From assembly GCA_943914465.1 (NCBI GenBank), contig CALUCD010000007.1, forward strand, positions 62,001 through 126,000: 64,000 bases of DNA, written 5' to 3'. This document shows positions 43,690-51,215 of the stretch, piece by piece. This DNA is from an uncultured Corynebacterium sp. (lineage in GTDB: Bacteria > Actinomycetota > Actinomycetes > Mycobacteriales > Mycobacteriaceae). Both the position numbers and the translations under genes were made by a program. A model generated the notes under the pieces. That model was not told the DNA's origin. It did no database searches and was given only the letters and a program-made list of their open reading frames with translations. The number at the start of each line of letters is the position of its first letter. The first letter of the stretch is position 1.

Positions 43690-44646
43690 GTGCGTTTAGG
43701 TGTCCTGGATGTAGGCAGCAACACCGTTCACTTGGTGGCGGTTGACGCCCGCAGCGGTGGGCGCCCCACACCAATGTCCGACTGGAAGCAGCCCCTACGC
43801 CTCGTTGAATTGCTGGATAAAAAAGGCAATATTGAGGACAAGGGTGTTGACAAACTCATTGACGCTGTGCAAGAGGCCGCCGATCTGGCGGACAACCTCA
43901 AATGCGAAGCGTTTTTAGCGTTTGCCACGTCGGCGGTTCGATCTGCGGCGAATGCTGAGGAAGTGCTCGAGCGCGTAGAGAAGAAAACGGACGTACGCCT
44001 CCGGGTGCTATCCGGAGAAGAAGAAGCTCGGTTGACGTTTTTAGCAGCGCGCCGTTGGTATGGCTGGTCCGCCGGACGCATCACCAACCTTGATATCGGC
44101 GGCGGTTCGCTCGAACTTTCAACTGGTACCGAAGAAAGTCCAGATCTCGCGGTTTCGCTTGATCTGGGCGCGGGGCGTTTGACCCACCAATGGTTCGACA
44201 CTGACCCGCCGGAGCGCAAAAAGATCAACATGCTGCGCGATTTCATTGACGCGGAGCTTGCTCCAGCTGCCGAGGAGTTCAAAGCGATGGGGCAAGCGGG
44301 CCTTGCCGTTGGCACGTCCAAAACATTTCGCTCCCTGGCGCGGCTAACCGGTGCGGCGCCGTCCTCTGCGGGTCCGCATGTCAAGCGCACACTGACCGCG
44401 GCCGGACTTCGCCAGCTCATCGCCTTTATTTCGCGGATGACCGCCGCGGATCGCGCTGAGCTGGAGGGGATTAACGCGGACCGGTCTCACCAAATTGTTG
44501 CCGGCGCGCTTGTCGCGGAAGCCGCAATGCGGGCCCTAAGTCTTGATAAGTTGGAGATCTGTCCGTGGGCGCTACGCGAAGGAGTGATCTTAAAATGGAT
44601 CGACCAGGGTCACGCCCCAGGAATGAATGAAGGAGAGGACGACTGA
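43690..44646 (+). CDS. ppx: Ppx/GppA-family exopolyphosphatase
   Basis: A 318-aa ASKHA-fold phosphatase hydrolysing polyphosphate or pppGpp. DVGSNTVHL opens the first phosphate loop, FATSAVRSA follows, then the catalytic LSGEEEA and the second loop NLDIGGGSLEL. It is the short actinobacterial (about 310-aa, Ppx1-like) form without the C-terminal HD domain. Placement beside senX3-regX3 fits phosphate metabolism. The stop overlaps the next start (TGATG). Confidence 0.9.
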   Translation: MRLGVLDVGSNTVHLVAVDARSGGRPTPMSDWKQPLRLVELLDKKGNIEDKGVDKLIDAVQEAADLADNLKCEAFLAFATSAVRSAANAEEVLERVEKKTDVRLRVLSGEEEARLTFLAARRWYGWSAGRITNLDIGGGSLELSTGTEESPDLAVSLDLGAGRLTHQWFDTDPPERKKINMLRDFIDAELAPAAEEFKAMGQAGLAVGTSKTFRSLARLTGAAPSSAGPHVKRTLTAAGLRQLIAFISRMTAADRAELEGINADRSHQIVAGALVAEAAMRALSLDKLEICPWALREGVILKWIDQGHAPGMNEGEDD

Positions 44647-45758
44647 TGTCCCAGGAAGAGCAACTTACAGTTGCGGAAATCCTTGCCCGGGCCCAGGCGG
44701 AAAACCCGGACGCTGGCAGGCGCCGTCGCCGCCGTCGCAGCCTTGACGAGGGCGGCGTGACAGTCGCGGAAATTACCGGCTCATTTGAGAAGGTCGAAGC
44801 TCGTCCAGTTGAGTCGCGGCATTCCTCCGTGCCGATCGACACTCCGGACGGGCCTGCGGCAAGGCCGATGCCTCCTGCGGCATCCTCGCCAACTGCACCG
44901 CCATTCTCGTCGGCTCCGACGACGCAGCAGCCGGCGGTGCAGTACAACCCGAACGTGGGGCGCCCGGCTGGCACGAGCGCGGGTATGCAATCAACGCCGC
45001 AGCAACTCCCCGCAGGGCCGACGCAGCAGCCAACTCGAACTGCGCCAACCCCGACTGGTGCTGATCGGCCCCGCACAGGAGCTTCGGGATCGCGCTTCGA
45101 CGCCGGTCCAACCCTGCGCCGCCCTGGTGCGGAGCAGCCGCTGCGTGATGGCCGTCCAGTTGAACCGCAGCTGCGCGAGCCGCAACTGCGAAGCGCTGAC
45201 CCATTTACGGACCGTGGTCTCGACCTCGACCGTCCGCTTTCAGGACCTTCACCTGCGGCAGCAACTGCACCTACCGAGTATGACGGGCATGAAGGCTCTA
45301 GCCGGTACGGGGTGGCCACTCAGTCGGCGCCGCGGGCGTCGGAAGAGCAGACGCGTTCGTTTGAAAAGGTTGGGGGGTCGACCGCCACCAAGCTCGAACC
45401 GCAGCCACGCCCAGCGCGTACCGGTGAGCGCCAGGAGCCGAACTTGGTGGAACGTCGACCGAACAACGCTTCCAAACCTGCATCTGCAGATCACATCGCA
45501 CTCAAGGAAGAATCCGTTAACCCCATCGCTCTCGTGCTGTTGGTGTTCGCTGGAGTTGTTCTTGGCATCCTTGTGTTCTTGCTGTTCCAGTGGGTGTGGG
45601 CTCATGTCGGGACAGGCATCGCGATCGGTTTGTGCATTGCTGCCATTGCTGCTGTTGTGACCGGTGTTGGCACGTTGCGTTCAGGCCGCGACGGGCTGAC
45701 CATGTCGTTGGCGGGCTTGGCCACCGCTGTTGCAACGTTTGGTCCCGCGCTGTTGTGA
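44646..45758 (+). CDS. Conserved membrane protein with long disordered N-terminus (Rv0497-like)
   Basis: A 370-aa protein. It has a short conserved N-terminal motif (LTVAEILARAQAEN), an arginine-rich patch (RRRRRRR), and VTVAEITGSFE. About 220 residues rich in Pro, Gln, Thr and Arg follow, then two transmembrane segments at the C-terminus (about 297-318 and 323-345). Same layout and position as mycobacterial Rv0497, a conserved protein of unknown role. It is translationally coupled to ppx and ends at a strong terminator. Confidence 0.75.
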   Translation: MSQEEQLTVAEILARAQAENPDAGRRRRRRRSLDEGGVTVAEITGSFEKVEARPVESRHSSVPIDTPDGPAARPMPPAASSPTAPPFSSAPTTQQPAVQYNPNVGRPAGTSAGMQSTPQQLPAGPTQQPTRTAPTPTGADRPRTGASGSRFDAGPTLRRPGAEQPLRDGRPVEPQLREPQLRSADPFTDRGLDLDRPLSGPSPAAATAPTEYDGHEGSSRYGVATQSAPRASEEQTRSFEKVGGSTATKLEPQPRPARTGERQEPNLVERRPNNASKPASADHIALKEESVNPIALVLLVFAGVVLGILVFLLFQWVWAHVGTGIAIGLCIAAIAAVVTGVGTLRSGRDGLTMSLAGLATAVATFGPALL

Positions 45759-45774
45759 TTTTCTGGGCAGCCTG

Positions 45775-45824
45775 AAAGGCCACCCCGCAGGTGCTTCGTC
45801 TCGTGCCTGCGGGGTGGCCTTTTT
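45775..45824 (+). terminator. Intrinsic terminator after ppx operon
   Basis: A perfect 17-bp stem (45775-45791 with 45806-45822) has a 14-base loop and a T-run at the right end. The A-run on the left would also allow reverse termination. Confidence 0.93.
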
Positions 45825-45836
45825 CACGCGCTGGCC

Positions 45837-45842
45837 TAGGCT
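45837..45842 (+). promoter_or_regulatory. -10 hexamer, leaderless-type, for proC
   Basis: TAGGCT ends eight bases before the ATG at 45851, directly after the preceding terminator. Confidence 0.4.
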
Positions 45843-45850
45843 TAGCGCTC

Positions 45851-46681
45851 ATGGACAAGATCGCAATCCTTGGCGCTGGCAACATCGGTGAAGCCGTGAT
45901 CGCTGGGCTGGTCGGCTCGGGTGTTGCCCCGCAGGCAATCGTCGCAACGAATCGCTCCGCCGAGCGTCGTCAAACGCTCGCTGATACGTACGGGGTGGGC
46001 GTTGAGAGGGACAATCGCGCAGCGGTCGTTGACGCAGACGTCGTGGTGGTGTGCGTAAAGCCCGCACAGGTGGCCGATGTGCTCACGCAAATCGGCGGGG
46101 AGCTTGCCAGTGCGGACGAGGCCCCAGTCATCGTCTCAATGGCGGCTGGCGTCACGCTTGCGTCGCTTGAAGACGCGGTGCCAGCCGCCGGCGTGCCGCT
46201 CGTTCGAGTCATGCCGAACACCCCCATGCTGGTGGGCAGTGGTGTGTTGGCGGTGACATTCGGCCGATACGTCTCGGACGAGCAGCGTGACAGTGTTCGC
46301 GCGCTGCTTGCTGCCAGCGGTGCGGTGGTTGAGGTCAGTGAGGCCCACATGGATGCGGTCACAGCTCTTTCTGGATCTGGGCCGGCGTACTTCTTCCTCG
46401 TTGCTGAGGCGTTGATCGATGCTGGTGTGGCGCTTGGATTGCCGCGCGAGCTCGCCACCGAGCTGGTCACCGCCACAGCCGCGGGCGCCGGTGCGATGCT
46501 CGCCGACGGCCAGAGCCCGAGCGAGCTGCGCGCTGCGGTGTCATCGCCGGCTGGTACGACGGTGGCGGCTATTCGGGAGCTGGAAGAGTCCGGTTTACGG
46601 GGGGCGTTTTACCGGGCGACGAGCGCATGCGCGCAGCGTGCTCACGAGCTGGGTAGTGGTGAACAGCTGTCACAAAGGTAG
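45851..46681 (+). CDS. proC: Pyrroline-5-carboxylate reductase
   Basis: A 276-aa NADPH enzyme for the last step of proline synthesis. The Rossmann motif ILGAGNIGEA is at the N-terminus, VVVCVKPAQV and RVMPNTP lie in the middle, and the P5CR signature ALSGSGPAYFFLV with TAAGAGAM lies in the C-terminal half. The ATG at 45851 matches the family start; a longer frame would run back through the terminator. Confidence 0.93.
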   Translation: MDKIAILGAGNIGEAVIAGLVGSGVAPQAIVATNRSAERRQTLADTYGVGVERDNRAAVVDADVVVVCVKPAQVADVLTQIGGELASADEAPVIVSMAAGVTLASLEDAVPAAGVPLVRVMPNTPMLVGSGVLAVTFGRYVSDEQRDSVRALLAASGAVVEVSEAHMDAVTALSGSGPAYFFLVAEALIDAGVALGLPRELATELVTATAAGAGAMLADGQSPSELRAAVSSPAGTTVAAIRELEESGLRGAFYRATSACAQRAHELGSGEQLSQR

Positions 46682-46733
46682 ACTTTAGTGAGCCTGAGTC
46701 GCACGCGACGCTCCTTTCACGCTAGGCTGTTTT

Positions 46734-46745
46734 ACGCACGTGCGT
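46734..46745. promoter_or_regulatory. 12-bp palindrome upstream of HTH gene
   Basis: ACGCACGTGCGT is a perfect palindrome just downstream of a TAGGCT -10-like hexamer and 58 bp before the HTH gene start. It could be an operator; no second copy was noticed. Confidence 0.3.
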
Positions 46746-46803
46746 GTCCGTCCTGTGGGAGGGGAAGCCTACAGCGCGTAGACGTGCTGAAGGGTAAAAA
46801 CAC

Positions 46804-46995
46804 ATGGCTAATGAAGAAAAAGGCAAGTTCCTCACCGTCGCAGAGGTCGCGGAGATCATGCGCGTCTCCAAAATGACTGTGTACCGTCTGGTCCACTCCG
46901 GTGAGTTGCCGGCAGTGCGTGTTGGGCGCTCGTTCCGGGTGAATGAGACTGCGGTCAGCGAGTATCTCGAATCCTCCGTTTACGACGTCGGTTAG
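46804..46995 (+). CDS. Excisionase-type helix-turn-helix DNA-binding protein (Rv0500A-like)
   Basis: A 63-aa MerR/excisionase-fold protein: FLTVAEVAEIMRVSKMTVYRLV forms the helix-turn-helix and VRVGRSFRVNETAVSEYL the wing. Despite the excisionase family name it sits in a conserved chromosomal place (after proC, before bS22) in Corynebacteriales and is not part of a mobile element. A 12-bp palindrome lies 58 bases upstream. Targets are unknown. Confidence 0.85.
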   Translation: MANEEKGKFLTVAEVAEIMRVSKMTVYRLVHSGELPAVRVGRSFRVNETAVSEYLESSVYDVG

Positions 46996-47043
46996 GCGGG
47001 GATGCGGCCGCGCGTGCAGCGTGCTTTTCGCTCACAGCCTGCG

Positions 47044-47084
47044 ATCCGGTGCCTCCTTGTGAACAGGGGGGCACCGGATTTTTT
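47044..47084 (+). terminator. Intrinsic terminator after HTH gene
   Basis: Ten-base arms ATCCGGTGCC (47044-47053) and GGCACCGGAT (47070-47079) are followed by T's to 47084. It separates the HTH gene from the bS22 gene. Confidence 0.88.
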
Positions 47085-47217
47085 GCCGTCCACCTTGCGG
47101 GCTGTATGCTTGTAGACCATTCCTGCTGGCGGAATGCGGATTTGCGCACCTTCGTACGCGCAGCTGCCCCGTCGGTGAACGTGCACCTATTTAACGAGTG
47201 GAAACGAGGCACCTGAA

Positions 47218-47319
47218 TTGGGTTCAGTCATCAAAAAGCGACGCAAGCGCATGTCGAAGAAGAAGCACCGCAAGATGCTGCGGCGCACACGCGTGCAGCG
47301 TCGCAAACTCGGCAAGTAG
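47218..47319 (+). CDS. Ribosomal protein bS22 / AURKAIP1-COX24 domain mini-protein
   Basis: A 33-codon gene for a very basic peptide (over half Lys/Arg) with the motifs IKKRRKRM, SKKKHRKML and RRTRVQRRKLGK. It matches the tiny AURKAIP1/COX24-domain protein of mycobacteria (Rv0500B), seen as bS22 in the small ribosomal subunit. Start is TTG at 47218 with a GAGG ribosome site about nine bases upstream; a second in-frame Met lies at codon 12. Its size makes it easy to miss. It converges on serB1. Confidence 0.9.
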   Translation: MGSVIKKRRKRMSKKKHRKMLRRTRVQRRKLGK

Positions 47320-47357
47320 CGTTTCGCTTTGGTGACGGAGCGGGGGTTTCCCGCCCG

Positions 47358-48380
47358 CTACCTCCGCCAGCGGCGCGCAACCCACGCTGCGCCGCCGGCA
47401 GCACCCACGGCAACGAGCGCAGGAAGCGCGTACGAGCGGGCGAGGCGGCGCATCGAACGGTAGTCGCGAATAGCCCAGCCATTCGCTTTCGCGTGGCGGC
47501 GCAGCGCCCGGTCCGGATTAATAGCAACCGGAGAGCCGACCATCTCCAACATCGGCAAATCATTGATGCTGTCCGAGTATGCCGTGCATTTATCTAAATC
47601 AAGGCGCTGAATTGCGGCCAACGCCGCCACCGCATGCTGCTTGCCGGGACCGTGCAGAATATCGCCGACGAGCCGGCCAGTGAACACACCGTTTTCCTCC
47701 TCCGCTACGGTGCCCAGCGCGCCGGTGAACCCCAGGCGCTCTGCAAGCGCCTGACCTATCTGTACCGGGGTTGCAGACACTAGCCACACCTGCTGGCCTG
47801 CAGCGATGTGCATCGCGCCCAGCTCAATTGTGGCTGCATAGGCCTTGCCCAACATTTGGCGCTCCACAATGTCCTTGCACAGCGCCCGCAGCTCTGCCAC
47901 AGACTTGCCGCGCACAAGCCCAAGCGCCTGCTCGCGTCCCTCGGCGATGTCCTCGGGGTTTTCAGACCCGGAGACACGGTAGCGGATCTGCTTGGTCAGT
48001 GCGGGCAACAGCTCCCGCAGGGTAATAAACCGGCGTTTTGCCAGTTCTTCTGCGAGCAGGATGAGCGAGGAGCCTTGGATCAGGGTGTTATCGACGTCAA
48101 AGAATGCGGCCGCTCCCTCATCCTGCGGCACGTCCGGGTCAGGCGCGGTCAGCTTCGGCCGGCCCGCAGTGGCGAAAGCACCGCCAACCGAATCAACGCC
48201 AAGCGCGAACTCCTCCAGCTTGATACCGAAGGTCTCTTCAATCGCGGCAGCTGCAGCTGCCTCACCCGCGGCGCGCTGGGCCTGTGCATCGAGCGGGGGG
48301 AGTGCCAAGTCTTCGAAGAACCGGCGCAGATTGCCGTGAGACACGGACCACTGGGCAAGCAGTTCACTGGGCTCAGCCAT
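47358..48380 (-). CDS. HAD-IB family phosphatase (SerB1-like)
   Basis: A 340-aa protein. The HAD core starts with FFDVDNTL (nucleophile D95, acid D97), continues with the motif II segment VSATPVQ, and ends with the acidic motif YSDSINDLPML. The first 85 residues and a hydrophobic Ala/Gly/Val segment at about 317-336 lie outside the core, and the latter may anchor it to the membrane. The mycobacterial homolog is called SerB1, but phosphoserine activity is not established from sequence. It is divergent from the glutaredoxin gene. Confidence 0.8.
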   Translation of the reverse strand: MAEPSELLAQWSVSHGNLRRFFEDLALPPLDAQAQRAAGEAAAAAAIEETFGIKLEEFALGVDSVGGAFATAGRPKLTAPDPDVPQDEGAAAFFDVDNTLIQGSSLILLAEELAKRRFITLRELLPALTKQIRYRVSGSENPEDIAEGREQALGLVRGKSVAELRALCKDIVERQMLGKAYAATIELGAMHIAAGQQVWLVSATPVQIGQALAERLGFTGALGTVAEEENGVFTGRLVGDILHGPGKQHAVAALAAIQRLDLDKCTAYSDSINDLPMLEMVGSPVAINPDRALRRHAKANGWAIRDYRSMRRLARSYALPALVAVGAAGGAAWVARRWRR

Positions 48381-48494
48381 CTATGCGCGCCTGCCTTTCG
48401 TCAAGTGTTAGCGTAGTTGGATTAGCCAGGCCATAGTACCCCGCAGGCACACCTTGCATGCGGGGCTTGCAATGCCGCGAGGAAAGGAGCGGGC

Positions 48495-48782
48495 ATGGAT
48501 GGCACAGACGGTGTGGATCGCACCGATGGCACTGCACGCCACCTGCGCAAGACCGTTGAGCTCATGGTTCGAGCTGGCTGCGGGTCGTGCGTGAGGGTGC
48601 GCGAGCAGATACAACCGGTCGTCGATACGCATGGCGCAACGCTTGTGCTTGTCGACGTTGACGCGGACCCAGAGCTGGCCGCCGAGTACGGCGACCGGGT
48701 GCCCGTAGTGGTGATTGAGGGGGAGGAGTTCGCCTGCTGGGAAGTGGACAATGCCCAGTTGGCGTCCGAACTTGCCCGATAG
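48495..48782 (+). CDS. Glutaredoxin-family thiol protein (CGSC motif, Rv0508-like)
   Basis: A 95-aa thioredoxin-fold protein with the redox motif C29-G-S-C32, a cis-proline in DRVPVVVI, and a short C-terminal helix. Its polar N-terminal 17 residues are probably disordered. It lies 44 bp before hemA in the same direction, as in mycobacteria. A 7-bp inverted repeat (48439-48445 with 48459-48465) lies in its leader. The partner reductant is probably mycothiol or thioredoxin, which is inference. Confidence 0.82.
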   Translation: MDGTDGVDRTDGTARHLRKTVELMVRAGCGSCVRVREQIQPVVDTHGATLVLVDVDADPELAAEYGDRVPVVVIEGEEFACWEVDNAQLASELAR

Positions 48783-48826
48783 CGGGGTATCCTTTAGTTT
48801 GATGTGCGGCTGTATTGGAGGATTTC

Positions 48827-50149
48827 GTGAGCGTACTTGTTGTGGGAATGTCCCATCGCTCGGCGCCAGTTGCACTACTGGAACGGCTCAGCATGGACGA
48901 TGCAGTGCAGCATCGGGCGACGGAAGAGCTGCTTGAACAGCCCTCTCTGAGCGAGGCCATGATCATCTCCACCTGCAACCGACTGGAGATTTATTGCGTG
49001 ACCAACGCGTTCCACGCTGGTGTGCAGGAGGCGCTTGAGGTCCTGGCGGACGTTTCCGGAGTGGCTGAGGCCGAATTACGGACCTATCTCTATGTCCGCT
49101 ACGCCGACGCCGCCGCGGAACACATGTTCACGGTCGCCTCCGGGCTGGACTCCATGGTGGTGGGGGAGCAGCAAATCATTGGGCAGGTGCGCGCCTCATA
49201 TATGGATGCCGCAGAGCGCGGCTCGGTCGGGCCTGCCTTGCACTCGTTGGCGCAAACCGCCTTGCACACCGGCAAACGGGTGCATGCGGAAACCGGAATC
49301 GATGATTCTGGGGGGTCAATGGTCAGCTTCGCGCTTGACGAGGCACTTGCGGTGCTTGGCCGGAAGGACTTTGTGGGCACAACGGCGTTGATTTTGGGCG
49401 CTGGGGCGATGAGCTCGTTGGCAGCCACCCAGCTAGGAAAACGCGGGGTGGACAAGCTCATTGTGGCCAACCGGACCCGCTCCCGCGCGGAGCGGCTGGC
49501 CGAACATTCCCGCGAGGCGGGGGTGCCGGCAGAGGTGGTGGATTTCAACGCTCGCGCCGGTGCGCTTGCTCGCGCCGACATCGCTATCTCCGCGACCGCG
49601 GCGGGTACCTTCACCATCACGGCTGAGGATATCTCCGGGCCTGGCGTGCTCATTGACCTTTCACTCCCGCGTGACATCGCCGACGAGGTCACGCGCCATC
49701 CCGGGGTGCACCTGATCAATATCGAATACCTGCACGCGCGGCGCGCCGCAGCGCACGCCAACGAGGATGCGGAATCTGTTGCGCTGCGTCAGGCACATGC
49801 CATTGTCACCGAAGAAGTTGAGGCGTTCAGCTCGCAACAACGTGTGCGTGAGGTCGCGCCCGCAGTGGCTAGGTTGCGCCAAACCGCAAGCGAGGTGCAA
49901 GACCAGGAGCTCGTCAAGCTCCGTGCGAAGCTGCCCGAGCTGACAGATAGCGAGTTTGAACAGGTCGCCCGTAGTGTCAAACGCATCGTCGATAAGCTGT
50001 TGCACACACCGACGGTGAAGATCAAAGAGCTTGCCGCCTCCTCCGAAACCGTCAGTGTGGAGATGGTGCTTGAAGAGCTCTTTGGCCTCGGCAGGTCGTC
50101 TGTCGCAGTGGATGCGCAGCGCTTACCGCTCGCGCAAGAGCTGCACTAA
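48827..50149 (+). CDS. hemA: Glutamyl-tRNA reductase
   Basis: A 440-aa enzyme reducing glutamyl-tRNA to glutamate-1-semialdehyde, the first committed step of the C5 tetrapyrrole route. Catalytic C50 lies in STCNRLE, and the substrate-site motif VVGEQQIIGQV, the NADPH motif LGAGAMS and the C-terminal dimerisation helices are all present. GTG at 48827 has GGAGGA upstream and matches the family start. It heads the hem gene run; hemL at 61435 provides the next enzyme of the same branch. Confidence 0.95.
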   Translation: MSVLVVGMSHRSAPVALLERLSMDDAVQHRATEELLEQPSLSEAMIISTCNRLEIYCVTNAFHAGVQEALEVLADVSGVAEAELRTYLYVRYADAAAEHMFTVASGLDSMVVGEQQIIGQVRASYMDAAERGSVGPALHSLAQTALHTGKRVHAETGIDDSGGSMVSFALDEALAVLGRKDFVGTTALILGAGAMSSLAATQLGKRGVDKLIVANRTRSRAERLAEHSREAGVPAEVVDFNARAGALARADIAISATAAGTFTITAEDISGPGVLIDLSLPRDIADEVTRHPGVHLINIEYLHARRAAAHANEDAESVALRQAHAIVTEEVEAFSSQQRVREVAPAVARLRQTASEVQDQELVKLRAKLPELTDSEFEQVARSVKRIVDKLLHTPTVKIKELAASSETVSVEMVLEELFGLGRSSVAVDAQRLPLAQELH

Positions 50150-50160
50150 ACTGCACAAAA

Positions 50161-50197
50161 CACCTGCATCTACCACCTGCATATACCCCGCATACAC
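50161..50197. repeat. Short 13-bp tandem repeats in the hemA-hemC spacer
   Basis: CACCTGCATCTAC (50161-50173) and CACCTGCATATAC (50174-50186) are followed by a decayed copy CCCGCATACAC (50187-50197). The repeats fill the 66-bp gap just before the hemC ribosome-binding site. Confidence 0.6.
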
Positions 50198-50215
50198 CCG
50201 CAAAAGGAGCGCACG

Positions 50216-51097
50216 ATGTTGCGGATTGGCACCCGCGGATCCCACCTCGCCACCACCCAATCCGGCCACGTCCGAGATGCGCTGGAGCGCGCCGGGCACC
50301 CGGCTGAGCTTATGGTGGTGACCACGCCTGGTGACCTCTCGCAGGCGCCAGTGGAGCGCATCGGTGTCGGGGTGTTCACCTCTGCTCTGCGTGACGCCTT
50401 GTTTCGTGGAGACGTCGATATTGCGGTGCACTCCTATAAGGACCTGCCAACGGCTGCGGAGCCGCGCGCCCATCTGATTGTCCCGCCGCGTGAAGATCAC
50501 CGCGACGCGCTCATTGCCCGCGACGGGCTCACCCTTGCGCAGCTGCCGCACGGGGCCCGGGCGGGTACGTCGGCGCCCAGGCGTGTTTCCCAGCTGCGTG
50601 CGCTGCGCCCAGATCTGGACATCCGCCCGCTGCGCGGCAACATCGAGACCCGAATGGGCTACGTTGAGGCTGGCGAGCTCGACGCCATTGTGCTGGCGTA
50701 CGCCGGGTTGTGCCGCGGCGGCTACGCGAACCGCGCAACCGAGGTCTTCGCGCCGGAAACGTTCATGCCGGCTCCGGCGCAGGGTGCGCTCGCGGTGGAG
50801 TGCCGCGCGGATGACGCGCAGACATGCGCTGCTATTGATGGGTTGGCAGATGTCACAGGCACCGCACAGGCAACAACTGAGCGGCAAGTCCTTGCCACTT
50901 TAGAGGCCGGGTGCACAGCTCCCGTCGCGGTGTACGCGAAGGTACATGACGGGCTCATCACGGCAACCGGGGGCGTATTCGCCCTGGATGGATCGGCACA
51001 AATTGTCAAAACCGCAGTCGGTGACAACCCCGTCGAGGTCGGCCGTGAGCTCGCCGCTGCGTTGCTGGGCAGCGGCGCAGCCAGCCTGATGGGTTAG
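50216..51097 (+). CDS. hemC: Porphobilinogen deaminase (hydroxymethylbilane synthase)
   Basis: A 293-aa enzyme polymerising four porphobilinogens. It opens with LRIGTRGSHLAT, has DIAVHSYKDLPT and the arginine-rich RGNIETR loop. The dipyrromethane cofactor would attach to C233 in LEAGCTAPVA. AAAGGAG precedes the ATG. It is the second gene of the hem run. Confidence 0.95.
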   Translation: MLRIGTRGSHLATTQSGHVRDALERAGHPAELMVVTTPGDLSQAPVERIGVGVFTSALRDALFRGDVDIAVHSYKDLPTAAEPRAHLIVPPREDHRDALIARDGLTLAQLPHGARAGTSAPRRVSQLRALRPDLDIRPLRGNIETRMGYVEAGELDAIVLAYAGLCRGGYANRATEVFAPETFMPAPAQGALAVECRADDAQTCAAIDGLADVTGTAQATTERQVLATLEAGCTAPVAVYAKVHDGLITATGGVFALDGSAQIVKTAVGDNPVEVGRELAAALLGSGAASLMG

Positions 51098-51215
51098 TTC
51101 TGGTTTTTGTTTCCAGGCGGTTCCACCCTAAGGTGGAGATACCATTCGTACTTCTACTCCCGGCGCAGTTTGCAACCGCCGGGTTACATATTTGTGCCAT
51201 AGAAAAGATCATTCC
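51098..51215. promoter_or_regulatory. Structured hemC-hemD spacer
   Basis: The 118-bp gap carries two inverted repeats, CCACC-CTAA-GGTGG (51123-51136) and CCCGGCG (51159-51165) with CGCCGGG (51177-51183). A longer GGCGGTT/AACCGCC pairing across the gap could compete with the second stem. No T-run follows, so simple termination is unlikely; RNA processing or attenuation is possible. Confidence 0.35.

Noticed and set aside
46804..46995. Excisionase-like gene as a sign of a prophage or integrated element
   Set aside because: No integrase, attachment repeats or phage genes are nearby, and the gene order around it is conserved in mycobacteria.
47339..47359. Hairpin between bS22 and serB1 as a terminator
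   Set aside because: Only a six-base stem without a T-run, and it runs into the serB1 stop codon; too weak to call.
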